From Thauera butanivorans NBRC 103042 (GTDB lineage: Bacteria > Pseudomonadota > Gammaproteobacteria > Burkholderiales > Rhodocyclaceae): a stretch of 64,000 nt of DNA. The position numbers and the translations under genes were made by a program. Within the stretch, counting starts at the first letter, position 1, and each line of letters begins with the position of its first letter. Under the pieces are notes generated by a model. The model ran no database searches. It was given only the letters and a program-made list of their open reading frames with translations, and was not told where the DNA came from. The DNA lies in NCBI RefSeq assembly GCF_001591165.1, contig NZ_BCUG01000002.1, forward strand, positions 124,001 through 188,000, written 5' to 3'. Below, piece after piece: positions 45,035-58,427 of the stretch.

Positions 45035-47319
45035 TCGCTCTCCTTGGCCGGCACGATCACTTCGCGGTTGCCGTTGCTGCCCATCGCCGACACCAGGCCG
45101 GCACGTTCCATCTGCTCGATCAGGCGCGCCGCGCGGTTGTAGCCGATGCGCAGGTGGCGCTGCACCAGCGAGATCGACGGCCGGCGGGTCTTGATCACGA
45201 CTTCGACCGCCTGGTCGTACAGCGGGTCGGCCTCGCCATCGCCGCCATCGCCTCCGCCGCCGGGCGCGGCATCGAGGTCGTCCTCGGGTTGCGACAGGAT
45301 GCCTTCGACGTAGTCCGGCGGGCCGACGCGCTTGAGGTGATCCACCACCTTGTGCACCTCCTCGTCGGCGACAAAAGCGCCATGCACCCGTACCGGCAGG
45401 CCGGTGCCCGGCGCGAGGTAGAGCATGTCGCCCATGCCGAGCAGGTTCTCCGCGCCCATCTGGTCGAGGATGGTGCGCGAGTCGATCTTGCTGGACACCT
45501 GGAAGGCGATGCGGGTCGGCACGTTGGCCTTGATCAGGCCGGTGATGACGTCCACCGACGGCCGCTGCGTGGCGAGGATCAGGTGGATGCCCGCCGCGCG
45601 CGCCTTCTGCGCGAGGCGGGCAATCAACTCTTCCACCTTCTTGCCGACCACCATCATCATGTCGGCCAGTTCGTCCACAATGACGACGATGTAGGGCAGC
45701 GTGTCGAGCGGCTCGGGGTTCTCGGGCGTGATCGAGAAGGGGTTGGTCAGCGGCATCTCGGCCTTGCGCGCCTCCAGCACGGCCTTGTTGTAGCCGGACA
45801 GGTTGCGCACGCCGACCGCCGCCATCAGCTTGTAGCGCTTGTCCATTTCGGCGACGCACCAGTTCAGCGCGTTCGCCGCGTGCTTCATGTCGGTGACGAC
45901 AGGCGCCAGCAGATGCGGGATGCCTTCGTAGATCGACAGTTCGAGCATCTTCGGGTCGACCATGATCAGCCGCACGCGGTCCGGCTCGCTCTTGTACAGC
46001 AGCGACAGGATCATCGCGTTGATGCCGACCGACTTGCCCGAACCGGTGGTGCCGGCCACCAGCAGGTGCGGCATCTTGGCCAGGTCGGCGACCACCGGCT
46101 GGCCGCCGATGTCCTTGCCGAGCACCACGGTGAGCGGCGAACCCATGTCGTGATAGACCTTGGAGCCGACGATCTCGGACAGGCGCACCGTCTGCCGCTT
46201 GGGATTGGGCAGCTCCAGCGCCATGCAGGACTTGCCCGGCACCGTCTCGACCACCCGCACCGACACCAGCGACAGCGCACGCGCCAGATCCTTGGCCAGA
46301 TTGACCACCTGGCTGCCCTTGACGCCGGTCGCCGGCTCGATTTCGTAGCGCGTGATGACCGGGCCAGGATAGGCGGCCAGCACCTTGACCTCGACACCGA
46401 AGTCGCCGAGCTTGGTCTCGATCAGGCGCGAGGTGAATTCCAGCGTTTCGGCCGACGGCGGCTCGACATCTCCGGAAGCCGGATCGAGCAGAGCCAGCGG
46501 CGGCATCGCGCCTGCGCTCGCATCGGCGAACAGAGTCTGCTGGCGTTCCTTGTCGACGCGCTCGGACTTCTGCACGGCGATCAGCGGCGGTTCGATGCGC
46601 AGCGGCGCAGGCGCCACCTTCTCGGTCTTGCGGCGCCGGGTCTCGACCACCGCTTCACGCTTCTGCGCCACTTCGCGGCCGACGCGGCGATCCTGCCAGC
46701 GTTGCCAGCCCTGCTGCACGGCCAACACGGTCTGCTCCAGCAACAGCCCCACCCGCTCGACCACGGCCAGCCAGGACACGCCGGTGAACAGCGACAGCCC
46801 CGAAGCCATCAGCGCGAGCAGCAGCAGGGTACCGCCAGTGAAGCCGAAATAGCGCTGGGTGAGCCCGCCGATCTCCATCCCCAGCAAGCCGCCCGGCGCG
46901 AGCGGCACCTGGGCGCCGTGGCCGTGGAAGCGCAGGAACTCGAGCGCGCTGCTGGTCAGCAGCACGACGAGAAAGCCGGCCATGACGAAGATGAAGGACC
47001 GGTGGTCCAGCGTCAGCCGGTTCTTCAGCCGCCGGAAGCCCCACAGCAGGCTGTAGCCGAGGAAGATCACCCACCACCACGACGAAAGCCCGAACAGGTA
47101 GAGCAGCAGGTCGGCCAGCCAGGCGCCGAAGCGCCCGCCGGGGTTGATCACGCTGGCGACGTCCGAGGCATGGGACCAGCCCGGATCGGCCTTGCTGTAG
47201 CCGAGCAGGATCAGGCCGACGTAAAGGGACATGACGCCCAGGATCAGCCAGCGAGCCTCCTGCAGCAGCAGCGAGATCTTTTCGGGCAGGGGCTGAGGGC
47301 GGGACGAGCGAGACTGCAT
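45031..47319 (-). CDS. ftsK: DNA translocase FtsK
   Basis: 762 residues. Four N-terminal transmembrane helices (about 22-40, 65-95, 110-125, 160-180) anchor it at the septum. After a short linker comes the motor with Walker A GTTGSGKS (423-430), Walker [12 protein letters not shown], and the C-terminal gamma winged helix ([20 protein letters not shown]) that reads KOPS sites. The linker is much shorter than in E. coli. It pumps chromosome ends before division. Confidence 0.95.
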   Translation of the reverse strand: MQSRSSRPQPLPEKISLLLQEARWLILGVMSLYVGLILLGYSKADPGWSHASDVASVINPGGRFGAWLADLLLYLFGLSSWWWVIFLGYSLLWGFRRLKNRLTLDHRSFIFVMAGFLVVLLTSSALEFLRFHGHGAQVPLAPGGLLGMEIGGLTQRYFGFTGGTLLLLALMASGLSLFTGVSWLAVVERVGLLLEQTVLAVQQGWQRWQDRRVGREVAQKREAVVETRRRKTEKVAPAPLRIEPPLIAVQKSERVDKERQQTLFADASAGAMPPLALLDPASGDVEPPSAETLEFTSRLIETKLGDFGVEVKVLAAYPGPVITRYEIEPATGVKGSQVVNLAKDLARALSLVSVRVVETVPGKSCMALELPNPKRQTVRLSEIVGSKVYHDMGSPLTVVLGKDIGGQPVVADLAKMPHLLVAGTTGSGKSVGINAMILSLLYKSEPDRVRLIMVDPKMLELSIYEGIPHLLAPVVTDMKHAANALNWCVAEMDKRYKLMAAVGVRNLSGYNKAVLEARKAEMPLTNPFSITPENPEPLDTLPYIVVIVDELADMMMVVGKKVEELIARLAQKARAAGIHLILATQRPSVDVITGLIKANVPTRIAFQVSSKIDSRTILDQMGAENLLGMGDMLYLAPGTGLPVRVHGAFVADEEVHKVVDHLKRVGPPDYVEGILSQPEDDLDAAPGGGGDGGDGEADPLYDQAVEVVIKTRRPSISLVQRHLRIGYNRAARLIEQMERAGLVSAMGSNGNREVIVPAKESE

Positions 47320-47475
47320 GAGGCGGCGGCGCGAAACCTGAATGAAACAACAGCGTCGATTATAAGCGATACGCCCCGGCGCTCCCGCGCCGCGTTGCGC
47401 ATCCTCACAAAGCCCCAGGCCGGAGCGGCATGCAGACTCCGGCGAAACGCGCCCCTGCCGGGTCGTGCCCCGGGA

Positions 47476-48147
47476 TCAGACCTCGCTGAGGCGTTCGCGC
47501 AGCACGATTCCCTGCGGACGCTCCTCGATCAGGCCCTGCTGCCCCAGATCCTTCATCACCCGGCTCACCATCTCGCGCGAGGCGCCGATCATCTTGGCGA
47601 TGTCCTGCTTGGATATCTTGCGCACCACGACCGTTTCGCCGCCCACGTCCTCGGCCATCTCGATCAGCAGGCGGGCGACGCGGCCGTATACGTCCATCAG
47701 CGCCAGGCTCTCGATCTTGCGGTCGGCATTGCGCAGGCGGCTGGCCAGGTTGCACATGATCCGCCAGGCGATGTCGAAGTTGTCGCGCATGATCACGCGG
47801 AAATCCTGCTTGGCGATCAGCACCAGGTCGGCCGGTACCACCGCCACCACCGACGCCGAACGCGGCTGCTCGTCGAACATGCCCATCTCGCCGAACAGCT
47901 CGCCCTGGCCGAGGATGGACAGGATCACTTCCCGCCCGTCCTCGTCGCTGACGATGACCTTCAGGCTGCCGGTCAGGACGAAATAGACGAAATCGGAGCG
48001 ATCTCCCGCATTGACGACCGGCTGGCCGCGCGGAATCCGCCGCATCATGGAGACGCGAGCCACGTTGGCGAGCACATCGTCTGACAGCCCGTGAAAGAGC
48101 GGGAAGGTCTTCAGGGCGATGATGGACACTGCAGCGGTTTTCGACAT
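47476..48147 (-). CDS. Crp/Fnr-family transcriptional regulator
   Basis: 223 residues: a cyclic-nucleotide-binding domain (GQGELFGEMGMFDEQPRSASV, with E and R of the cAMP phosphate-binding cassette at about 78-88) and a Crp-type winged helix (ISKQDIAKMIGASREMVSRVMKDL). No FNR-type N-terminal cysteines are present, so it is not an Fe-S oxygen sensor. Whether cAMP, another ligand or none binds is open. It is divergent from trxB and 156 bp upstream of ftsK. Confidence 0.87.
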   Translation of the reverse strand: MSKTAAVSIIALKTFPLFHGLSDDVLANVARVSMMRRIPRGQPVVNAGDRSDFVYFVLTGSLKVIVSDEDGREVILSILGQGELFGEMGMFDEQPRSASVVAVVPADLVLIAKQDFRVIMRDNFDIAWRIMCNLASRLRNADRKIESLALMDVYGRVARLLIEMAEDVGGETVVVRKISKQDIAKMIGASREMVSRVMKDLGQQGLIEERPQGIVLRERLSEV

Positions 48148-48152
48148 GCTGA

Positions 48153-49280
<1,128 letters not shown>

Positions 49281-49288
49281 GCGGACCG

Positions 49289-50386
49289 ATGAGCCGCCGC
49301 CCGCGCACGCCTCCGGCCGAACCGGCGGACAAGCATGCCGGCGACGGCCGGCCTTGCCGGCCCGCCAGCGGCAATACGCCGTTCGCCGGCTTGCGCAGAC
49401 AGTTGCAGGACGGCAAGGGCGGCATGCCCTCATCGCCGCCGCAGCATTCCCCGGGCAAGCGGATCCGGCCGTCTCCGATTGCGGACGACGCCAAGGCCGC
49501 CACTCCGGGTATCCAGCCCGACGAAGCCGAACTGGCGCTGTTTCGCAAGACCGTGGGCGCGGCAGTACCGGTCCGCAGCGGCAACCGGGCCGAAATCGAA
49601 CGGGCACGCCCGGCGCCGCTGCCACGCCCGCGATCGCCGCAGCAGGACGAGGAAAGCATCGGACCGGGCGCTCCGGCCGCCCGGCTCGATCCCCTGCGCC
49701 TCGCCTACGAAGGCGTGGTGCCGCTGCGGGAGACGGGACGCATCGAACTCGATACGCCGCTGCGGCACGGCATGCGCACGCCGGCCGCGGACAAGGCGCG
49801 GGCGGCGCGCCCGGACGGGCGCGTCCTGCCCGCCGATGCCGGCAACGGCGACCCCGCGTCGCTGTTCCACAGCATGGTGGCCGACGTCCGCCCCATCGAC
49901 ACCCGCAACCGGGTCGAACTGCAGCGCCCCGCGCCCCGGCCGGCGCCGATCAAGCGTGAGGAAGACGAACGCGCGGCACTCGGCGAATCCCTGGCGGCGC
50001 CGCTGAGCTTCGAGGATCGGCTCGACATGGGGGAAGAAGCGGCTTTCCTCCGCCCCGGCCTGCCGCGACGAATACTGACGGATCTGCGGCGGGGGCGCTG
50101 GGTGCTGCAGGGCCAGCTCGACCTGCACGGCCTGGTGCGCGACGAGGCACGCGAAGCGCTGGCCCGCTTCCTGAGCGACAGTCTGCTGCAGGGCAAGCGC
50201 TGCATCCGGGTGATCCACGGCAAAGGCCACGGCTCCCCCGGCAAAGTCTCGATTCTCAAGCAGTTGTCGCGCGGCTGGCTGGCACAGCGCGAGGAGATCC
50301 TGGCCTTCTGCCAGGCCGGTCCGCACGATGGCGGCGGCGGCGCACTGCTGGTGCTGCTGCGCGCGCAGAACGGCGCGCGCAGTTGA
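49289..50386 (+). CDS. Smr-domain protein with an extended, triplicated N-terminal motif
   Basis: 365 residues, longer than usual Smr (YdaL-like) proteins of about 200. The C-terminal Smr domain (276-365) has LDLHG and VIHGKGHGS, the nuclease-like core. Before it the motif F/L-x-x-x-V-x-x-V-x-P-x-x-x-x-x-R-x-E-L/I-x-x-P occurs three times, at about 79-113, 133-165 and 187-223, where the family normally has it once. The first ~75 residues are low in complexity. YdaL-type Smr proteins cut RNA or DNA, but the cellular role is unclear. Confidence 0.83.
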   Translation: MSRRPRTPPAEPADKHAGDGRPCRPASGNTPFAGLRRQLQDGKGGMPSSPPQHSPGKRIRPSPIADDAKAATPGIQPDEAELALFRKTVGAAVPVRSGNRAEIERARPAPLPRPRSPQQDEESIGPGAPAARLDPLRLAYEGVVPLRETGRIELDTPLRHGMRTPAADKARAARPDGRVLPADAGNGDPASLFHSMVADVRPIDTRNRVELQRPAPRPAPIKREEDERAALGESLAAPLSFEDRLDMGEEAAFLRPGLPRRILTDLRRGRWVLQGQLDLHGLVRDEAREALARFLSDSLLQGKRCIRVIHGKGHGSPGKVSILKQLSRGWLAQREEILAFCQAGPHDGGGGALLVLLRAQNGARS

Positions 50387-50435
50387 AGAAGCGGCCGAAC
50401 GCCGCCCTTCTTTCATTGCCCGCCTTTCTCGCCGT

Positions 50436-52340
<1,905 letters not shown>

Positions 52341-52376
52341 TCAGCCGACGTTTTGTCCGGAATATTCCAGCGCAGT

Positions 52377-52940
52377 TCAGCCTTGCCCGGCCGGGATCAG
52401 GGGCAGGCAGCGGTAGAGCGCGGCGATCGACTTGCCGTCGGTCAGCTCGCCGTTGTGGATCGCCTCCTCGGCTTGCTCCACGCTCAGACTGAGCAATTCG
52501 AGGAATTCGCCGTCGTCCAGCGCATGCCCGACGTGGCGAAGCCCCGTAGCGAGGAATATCTCGATCCGTTCGTCGGAATAGCCAATGCACGGATGCATGA
52601 CGCCGATGTAGCGCCACTGCTCCGCTTCGTAGCCGGTTTCCTCGCGCAGCTCCCGCCGGGCGCAGGCGAGGATGTCCTCGCCGGGATCGATCTTGCCGGC
52701 GGGCAGCTCCAGGAACACCCGCCGCAAGGGATAGCGGAACTGGCGTTCGAACAGCAGACGGCCATCCGGCAGAAGCGCGACCACGACGACGGCGCCGGGG
52801 TGGCGGATGTATTCCCTCAGCCCCTCGCTGCCATCGGGCAGCAGTACCCGGTCGCGCCAAACCTTGAGCAGCCTGCCGTCGACGAGCTGCTCGCTCGCCA
52901 GCTCCCGCTCTTCGAGCGGGTCGGGCCGGGTCGTGCTCAC
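52377..52940 (-). CDS. Nudix hydrolase, ADP-ribose pyrophosphatase type
   Basis: 187 residues. The Nudix box GKIDPGEDILACARRELREETGY (first G at 82) matches G-x5-E-x7-R-E-U-x-E-E-x-G-U. The R-E-Y-I-R-H-P-G-A opening is typical of NudF-like ADP-ribose pyrophosphatases. It starts 4 bp after the nuoN stop and is likely the last gene of the nuo transcript, a conserved position in betaproteobacteria. Confidence 0.88.
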   Translation of the reverse strand: MSTTRPDPLEERELASEQLVDGRLLKVWRDRVLLPDGSEGLREYIRHPGAVVVVALLPDGRLLFERQFRYPLRRVFLELPAGKIDPGEDILACARRELREETGYEAEQWRYIGVMHPCIGYSDERIEIFLATGLRHVGHALDDGEFLELLSLSVEQAEEAIHNGELTDGKSIAALYRCLPLIPAGQG

Positions 52941-52944
52941 CGAA

Positions 52945-54414
52945 TCAAAGCGAGCCGAGCAAGGCGTAGGCGCACAGCGACATCAGCATCTGCGGCGCCA
53001 GGCCCAGGGCAGCGATCGCGATGCCGTTCGCCGACAGCATGACCCGCACTTCGGCCGGCGCATGGATCGGCGACTCGTCGACCGGCGCATCGAAGTACAT
53101 CACCTTGACGACGCGCAGGTAGTAGAACGCCCCCGCCACCGACAGCAGCACCGCGACCACGGCCAGCCAGAAATAGCCCGCGGCGACCACCGCCTGCAGT
53201 ACGGCCAGCTTGGCGAAGAAGCCGATGAAGAAAGGCACGCCCGCCATCGAGAACATCACGAACAGCATCATCAGCGCAAACCACGGGCTGCGCCTGTTGA
53301 GGCCCTTGAAGTCGTCGATGTTCTCGGCCTCGAAGCCGGCCCGCGACAGCAAGATCAGCATGCCGAAGGACGCCAGGCTCATGATCACGTAGGCGACGGC
53401 ATAGAACATCGCCGAGCTGTAGGCATTGAGCGCGAAGTGCCGGTCGCCATCGACCACGCCCGCCAGCAGGCCGAGCAGCATGAAGCCCATGTGCGAGATA
53501 CCGGAATAGGCCAGCATCCGCTTGATGTTCTGCTGCGCGATCGCTGCCAGGTTGCCGAGTGCGATCGACGCGACCGCGACCAGCATCAGCATGCCCTGCC
53601 ATTCCTCGGCGACGTCGAACAATGCCCAGATCAGCAGGCGGACGGCCATCGCGAACGCGGCGAGCTTGGGCGCGGCCGAGATCATCAGCGTCACGGCCGT
53701 GGGCGCGCCCTGATAGACGTCCGGCACCCACATGTGGAAGGGCACCACGCCCAGCTTGAAGCAGATGCCAGCGACCAGGAAGACGAGGCCGAAGGTCAGC
53801 ACGGTCTGGTTCGCCGCCTGGTTGTAGATGGACTGGGCGACGGCGGAGAATTCCAGCGAGCCGGTCGCGCCATAGACCATCGACATGCCGTACAGCAGCA
53901 GGCCCGAGGCCAGCGCGCCGAGGACGAAGTACTTCATCGCCGCTTCGGTCGAACGTGCGGAGTCGCGATCGAAGGCGACCATCGTGTACAGCGCCAGCGA
54001 CATCATTTCCAGGCCAATGTACATCGGCAGCATGTGGTTGGCCGAGACCATGACCATCATGCCCAGCGTCATCAGCAAGGCCAGCAGGTAGTACTCCGGC
54101 TTGTCGATCTTGCGATCGGCCAGGTAGCCCCGGCCGTACAGCAGCGCGATCGCGGTGGCGAAATAGATCATCAGCTTCAGGAAACTGCCCATCAGATCGC
54201 TGATGAACAGGTTGCTGAAGGTATATACCGGTTCGCCTTGCATCGTGTAGATGGTGATGAAGGCCGCCGCGATCAGCGTCGCCTGCGTTGTGTAGTAAGC
54301 CAGCGAGCGTGCGATGCTGCGGGCGAAGGTGCTCGCCAGCATGATCACCAGGGCCATCACGGCGACGAAAATCTCTGCCGCGGCGGGGTAGAAGTCGGGG
54401 ACGACAAAGTTCAT
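52945..54414 (-). CDS. nuoN: NADH-quinone oxidoreductase subunit N
   Basis: 489 residues, about 14 transmembrane helices, an antiporter-like subunit of the complex I membrane arm. The conserved lysine regions of the proton channels lie in the [18 protein letters not shown] and [17 protein letters not shown] areas. It is the last structural gene of the operon, 52 bp after nuoM. Confidence 0.94.
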   Translation of the reverse strand: MNFVVPDFYPAAAEIFVAVMALVIMLASTFARSIARSLAYYTTQATLIAAAFITIYTMQGEPVYTFSNLFISDLMGSFLKLMIYFATAIALLYGRGYLADRKIDKPEYYLLALLMTLGMMVMVSANHMLPMYIGLEMMSLALYTMVAFDRDSARSTEAAMKYFVLGALASGLLLYGMSMVYGATGSLEFSAVAQSIYNQAANQTVLTFGLVFLVAGICFKLGVVPFHMWVPDVYQGAPTAVTLMISAAPKLAAFAMAVRLLIWALFDVAEEWQGMLMLVAVASIALGNLAAIAQQNIKRMLAYSGISHMGFMLLGLLAGVVDGDRHFALNAYSSAMFYAVAYVIMSLASFGMLILLSRAGFEAENIDDFKGLNRRSPWFALMMLFVMFSMAGVPFFIGFFAKLAVLQAVVAAGYFWLAVVAVLLSVAGAFYYLRVVKVMYFDAPVDESPIHAPAEVRVMLSANGIAIAALGLAPQMLMSLCAYALLGSL

Positions 54415-54466
54415 CTTCTGACCAGTCCGTTAAGTGTCTCTAAAGGTGCCTCGAGCCTGACGGCAC

Positions 54467-55948
54467 TCAGAGCTTGCTCACGGCAACATGCCGCAGGAGT
54501 TCGTTGACCGAAGCGTGCATCACTTCGGTGAAGGGATAGGGATACAGGCCCATCGCCAGCACGCAGAAAGCAAGGATGGCGAGGAAGGCGAACTCGCGGG
54601 AGTTGAGATCCTCGAGCTCCGCCACGTGCTTGTTGGCAACCTTGCCGAACACCACCCGCTTGTACATCCACAGCGAGTAGGCCGCGCCGAGAATCAGCGT
54701 GATCGCCGCGCAGAAGCCGACCCAGAAGTTGAACTGCACCGCGCCGAGGATGACCATGAATTCGCCGACGAAGCCCGAGGTTGCCGGCAGCCCGGAGTTG
54801 GCCATCGCGAACAGCATGAAGAAGGCGGCGAACTTGGGCATGGTATGCACCACGCCGCCGTAGTCGGCGATCTGGCGCGAATGCACGCGGTCGTACAGCA
54901 CGCCGATGCAAAGGAACATCGCGCCCGAGACGAAGCCGTGCGAGATCATCTGCACCAGCGCGCCTTCGACACCCATCGGGTTGAAGATGAAGAAGCCCAG
55001 GGTGACGAAACCCATGTGCGAGATCGAGGAATACGCGACCAGCTTCTTCATGTCGGCCTGCACCAGCGCGACGAAACCGATATACACCACCGCGATCAGC
55101 GACAGCGTGATGATCAGCCAGGCAAGCTCCTGCGACGCATCCGGCACGATCGGCAGCGAGAAGCGCAGGAAGCCGTAGGCGCCGAGCTTCAGCGCGATCG
55201 CGGCCAGCACCACCGAGCCGCCGGTGGGCGCTTCGACGTGGGCATCCGGCAGCCAGGTATGCACCGGCCACATCGGCACCTTGACGCCGAAGGCGATCAG
55301 GAAGGCCAGGAAGATCAGGATCTGCGGCTCCATCTGCAGCGGCAGTTGATGCCAGTCGAGGATGCTGAAGCTGCCGCCGGACTGCATGAACAGGTACAGC
55401 AGCGCGATCAGCATCAGCAGCGAGCCGAGCAGCGTGTAGAGGAAGAACTTGATCGCGGCATAGACGCGGTTCGGGCCGCCCCAGACGCCGATGATCAGGT
55501 ACAGCGGAATCAGCGAAGCCTCGAAGAACACGTAGAACAGCACGCCGTCCAGCGCCGAGAAAATGCCGTTCATCAGGCCCGACATGATCAGGAAGGCCGC
55601 CATGTACTGCGCCACGCGATCCTCGATCACCTTCCAGCCTGCCATCACGACCATGATGGTGATGAAGGCGTTGAGGATCACGAACAGCACCGAGATGCCA
55701 TCGACACCCAGGTGGTAGTTGATGTTGAAGCGCGGCACCCAGGAGCTGAGCTCGACGAACTGCATCGCGCTGGTCGTCGTGTCGAAGCCGGTGTAGAGCG
55801 GAATGGTGACGACGAAACCCACCACGGCAACCGCCAAGGCGAGCATCCGCGCCAGCGGGGCATTGCGATCGGAGCCGGTCGCGAGCACCAGCAGGCCGCC
55901 AAGAATCGGCACCCAGATCGCCAGACTGAGGAGAGGAATGTCCGTCAT
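54467..55948 (-). CDS. nuoM: NADH-quinone oxidoreductase subunit M
   Basis: 493 residues with about 14 helices. The antiporter-fold hallmarks LIPLYLIIGVWGG and HTWLPDAHVEAPTGGSVVLA are present, with the channel glutamate in F-F-E-A-S-L. It carries one proton channel of complex I. The gap of 77 bp to nuoL contains no clear promoter or terminator. Confidence 0.95.
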   Translation of the reverse strand: MTDIPLLSLAIWVPILGGLLVLATGSDRNAPLARMLALAVAVVGFVVTIPLYTGFDTTTSAMQFVELSSWVPRFNINYHLGVDGISVLFVILNAFITIMVVMAGWKVIEDRVAQYMAAFLIMSGLMNGIFSALDGVLFYVFFEASLIPLYLIIGVWGGPNRVYAAIKFFLYTLLGSLLMLIALLYLFMQSGGSFSILDWHQLPLQMEPQILIFLAFLIAFGVKVPMWPVHTWLPDAHVEAPTGGSVVLAAIALKLGAYGFLRFSLPIVPDASQELAWLIITLSLIAVVYIGFVALVQADMKKLVAYSSISHMGFVTLGFFIFNPMGVEGALVQMISHGFVSGAMFLCIGVLYDRVHSRQIADYGGVVHTMPKFAAFFMLFAMANSGLPATSGFVGEFMVILGAVQFNFWVGFCAAITLILGAAYSLWMYKRVVFGKVANKHVAELEDLNSREFAFLAILAFCVLAMGLYPYPFTEVMHASVNELLRHVAVSKL

Positions 55949-56025
55949 CGTTGCTTTCCGTTCAGTGCGCCGCGGGCGGCGCGTTCCATCTTGTTATGAG
56001 TACGTTCCTGTTTGCCCTGCCCCGC

Positions 56026-58047
56026 TTACCCGCGGTTGAACCAGAAGGTAAGCAGGATGAACACGCCGATGATCATCACGAAGGCGTACTGGTACAGGTG
56101 GCCGGTCTGGAACAGGCGTGACATCTGCGCGACCCAGCCCACCAGCCTGGCCGTGCCATTCACCGCGACGCCATCGATCAGGGCCTGGTCGCCCGCCTTC
56201 CACAAGCCCTTGCCGAGCGCGCGCGCGCCACCAGCGAAGAAGATCTCGTTGAAACGGTCGAAGAAGTACTTGTTCTCCAGCAGGCAGTAGATCGGCTTGA
56301 AGATGCGCTGGATCGCGGCCGGGATGTCCGGCCTCACCATGTAGAAGAACCAGGCCACCACGACACCGCCCATCGCCAGCCAGAACGGCGCGGTCTGCAG
56401 GCCGTGGATCGCCATCGCCAGCGGGCCGTGGAAGTTCGCTTCGAGCTCCTTCAGGCCGACGTGGTTGTCGCCGACGAAGATGACGTCCTTGAACCAGTCA
56501 CCGAACAGCATCGGTTCGATGGTGAAGAAGCCGATCAGCACCGAGGGGATGGCCAGCAGCACCAGCGGCAGCGTGACGACCCACGGCGACTCGTGCGGCT
56601 TCTGGCCGGGGGCGAGGCCATGGTGGTGGTCGGCGCTCGGCTCCTCGTCGTCGTGGTCGCCATGGTGGTCATGATGGCCGTGCGCGTTGCCGAAGCGTTC
56701 CTTGCCGTGGAACACCAGGAAGTACATGCGGAAGGAGTAGAACGCGGTCACGAACACGCCCAGCATGACGCAGAACAGCGCGTAGCCGGCACCCGGGATG
56801 GTCGAGGCATGCACCGCCTCGATGATCGAGTCCTTGGAGAAGAAGCCCGAGAACAGCGGGAAGCCGATCAGCGCCAGCGAGCCCAGCAGCGAGGTGAACC
56901 AGGTGATCGGCATGTACTTCCACAGGCCGCCCATGTTGCGCATGTCCTGGTCGTGGTGCATGCCGATGATCACCGAGCCGGCACCGAGGAACAGCAGGGC
57001 CTTGAAGAAGGCGTGCGTCATCAGGTGGAAGACGGCTGCCGAGTAGGCCGACACGCCGAGCGCCACCGTCATGTAGCCGAGCTGGGACAGCGTCGAGTAG
57101 GCGACCACGCGCTTGATGTCGTTCTGCACGATGCCGAGGAAGCCCATGAACAGCGCGGTCGTGGCGCCGATCACCAGCACGAAGGACAGCGCCGTGTCGG
57201 ACAGCTCGAACAGCGGCGACATGCGCGCCACCATGAAGATGCCGGCGGTCACCATGGTCGCGGCGTGGATCAGCGCCGAGATCGGGGTCGGGCCTTCCAT
57301 CGAGTCGGGCAGCCAGACGTGCAGCGGCACCTGGGCGGACTTGCCCATCGCACCGATGAACAGACAGATGCAGATCGCGGTGATCAGCGGCCAGCCGGTG
57401 ACGGCCATTTCCTGGGAAGCGAGGCTGTCGGCCTGGGCGAACACTTCGGCGTAGTTCAGCGAGCCGGTGTAAGCCGCGATCAGGCCGATGCCGAGCAGGA
57501 AGCCGAAGTCGCCGACACGGTTGACCAGGAAGGCCTTCAGGTTGGCGTAGATCGCGGTCGGGCGGTCGTACCAGAAGCCGATCAGCAGATACGAGACGAG
57601 GCCCACCGCTTCCCAGCCGAAGAACAGCTGCATGAAGTTGTTGGACATCACCAGCATCAGCATCGAGAAGGTGAACAGCGAGATGTAGCTGAAGAAGCGC
57701 TGGTAGCCGGGGTCTTCCGCCATGTAGCCGATGGTGTAGATGTGCACCATCAGCGACACGAAGGTCACCACCAGCATCATCATCACCGTCAGCGAGTCGA
57801 TCAGGAAGCCGACTTCGAAGGTGAGGCCGCCCGCCACCATCCAGGTGTAGATCGTGCCGTTGAAGGTGTTGCCCGCCTGCACGTCCTGGTAGATGTACAC
57901 CGAGGCGGCCAGTGCGATCGCCACGCCGAGGATGGTGACGACGTGCGCGCCGGTGCGTCCGATCGCCTTGCCGAACAGTCCGGCCAGAATCGCGCCGGCG
58001 AGCGGCGCCAGCGGCACGAGGAGATAGAGAGTCTGCATGTCCGTCAT
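56026..58047 (-). CDS. nuoL: NADH-quinone oxidoreductase subunit L
   Basis: 673 residues, the largest antiporter-like subunit with the long amphipathic lateral helix at its C-terminus. Typical sequences are FFGWEAVGLVSYLLIGFW and HVWLPDSMEGPTPISALIHA. Around residues 452-476 a loop is packed with histidines and acids (HGHHDHHGDHDD), an insertion that could bind metal. Start may be Met1 or Met4. Confidence 0.95.
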   Translation of the reverse strand: MTDMQTLYLLVPLAPLAGAILAGLFGKAIGRTGAHVVTILGVAIALAASVYIYQDVQAGNTFNGTIYTWMVAGGLTFEVGFLIDSLTVMMMLVVTFVSLMVHIYTIGYMAEDPGYQRFFSYISLFTFSMLMLVMSNNFMQLFFGWEAVGLVSYLLIGFWYDRPTAIYANLKAFLVNRVGDFGFLLGIGLIAAYTGSLNYAEVFAQADSLASQEMAVTGWPLITAICICLFIGAMGKSAQVPLHVWLPDSMEGPTPISALIHAATMVTAGIFMVARMSPLFELSDTALSFVLVIGATTALFMGFLGIVQNDIKRVVAYSTLSQLGYMTVALGVSAYSAAVFHLMTHAFFKALLFLGAGSVIIGMHHDQDMRNMGGLWKYMPITWFTSLLGSLALIGFPLFSGFFSKDSIIEAVHASTIPGAGYALFCVMLGVFVTAFYSFRMYFLVFHGKERFGNAHGHHDHHGDHDDEEPSADHHHGLAPGQKPHESPWVVTLPLVLLAIPSVLIGFFTIEPMLFGDWFKDVIFVGDNHVGLKELEANFHGPLAMAIHGLQTAPFWLAMGGVVVAWFFYMVRPDIPAAIQRIFKPIYCLLENKYFFDRFNEIFFAGGARALGKGLWKAGDQALIDGVAVNGTARLVGWVAQMSRLFQTGHLYQYAFVMIIGVFILLTFWFNRG

Positions 58048-58059
58048 CGTGACGCTTCC

Positions 58060-58365
58060 TTAACCCTTGAGGCTGTCCAGATCATCCACGTGGATCGTGC
58101 GCATGTTGCGGAACATGACGATCAGGATCGCGAGGCCGATCGCGGACTCCGCCGCGGCGACCGTGAGGATGAAGAAAACGAAAACCTGGCCGGCGATGTC
58201 GCCCAGATAGTGCGAGAAGGCGATGAAGTTCATGTTCACCGCAAGCAGCATCAGTTCGATGGCCATCAGCAGCACGATCAGGTTCTTCCGGTTCAGGAAG
58301 ATCCCGACAACGCTGATCGCGAACAAGATCGCGCCCAGGATGAGGTAGTGGGAAAGCGAAAGCAT
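58060..58365 (-). CDS. nuoK: NADH-quinone oxidoreductase subunit K
   Basis: 101 residues with three transmembrane helices; the channel glutamates are in [14 protein letters not shown] and [11 protein letters not shown]. Small proton-pumping subunit, 12 bp before nuoL. Confidence 0.95.
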   Translation of the reverse strand: MLSLSHYLILGAILFAISVVGIFLNRKNLIVLLMAIELMLLAVNMNFIAFSHYLGDIAGQVFVFFILTVAAAESAIGLAILIVMFRNMRTIHVDDLDSLKG

Positions 58366-58427
58366 CTGTGGTGACTCCCTGATCGCACCGGTGCGTCACC
58401 GGTGCGTTTCTATTTTCGCGTGCTGTT

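Noticed and set aside
44944..48084. A 1046-codon plus-strand open frame opposite lolA, ftsK and crp
   Set aside because: It is antisense to three well-supported genes; its translation is low in hydrophobic order and rich in H, R, Q and G, the usual mirror of GC-rich coding strands.
56404..58374. A 656-codon plus-strand open frame opposite nuoL and nuoK
   Set aside because: Arises from the biased third positions of nuo genes; translation is a repetitive H/R/Q/D-rich sequence without motifs.
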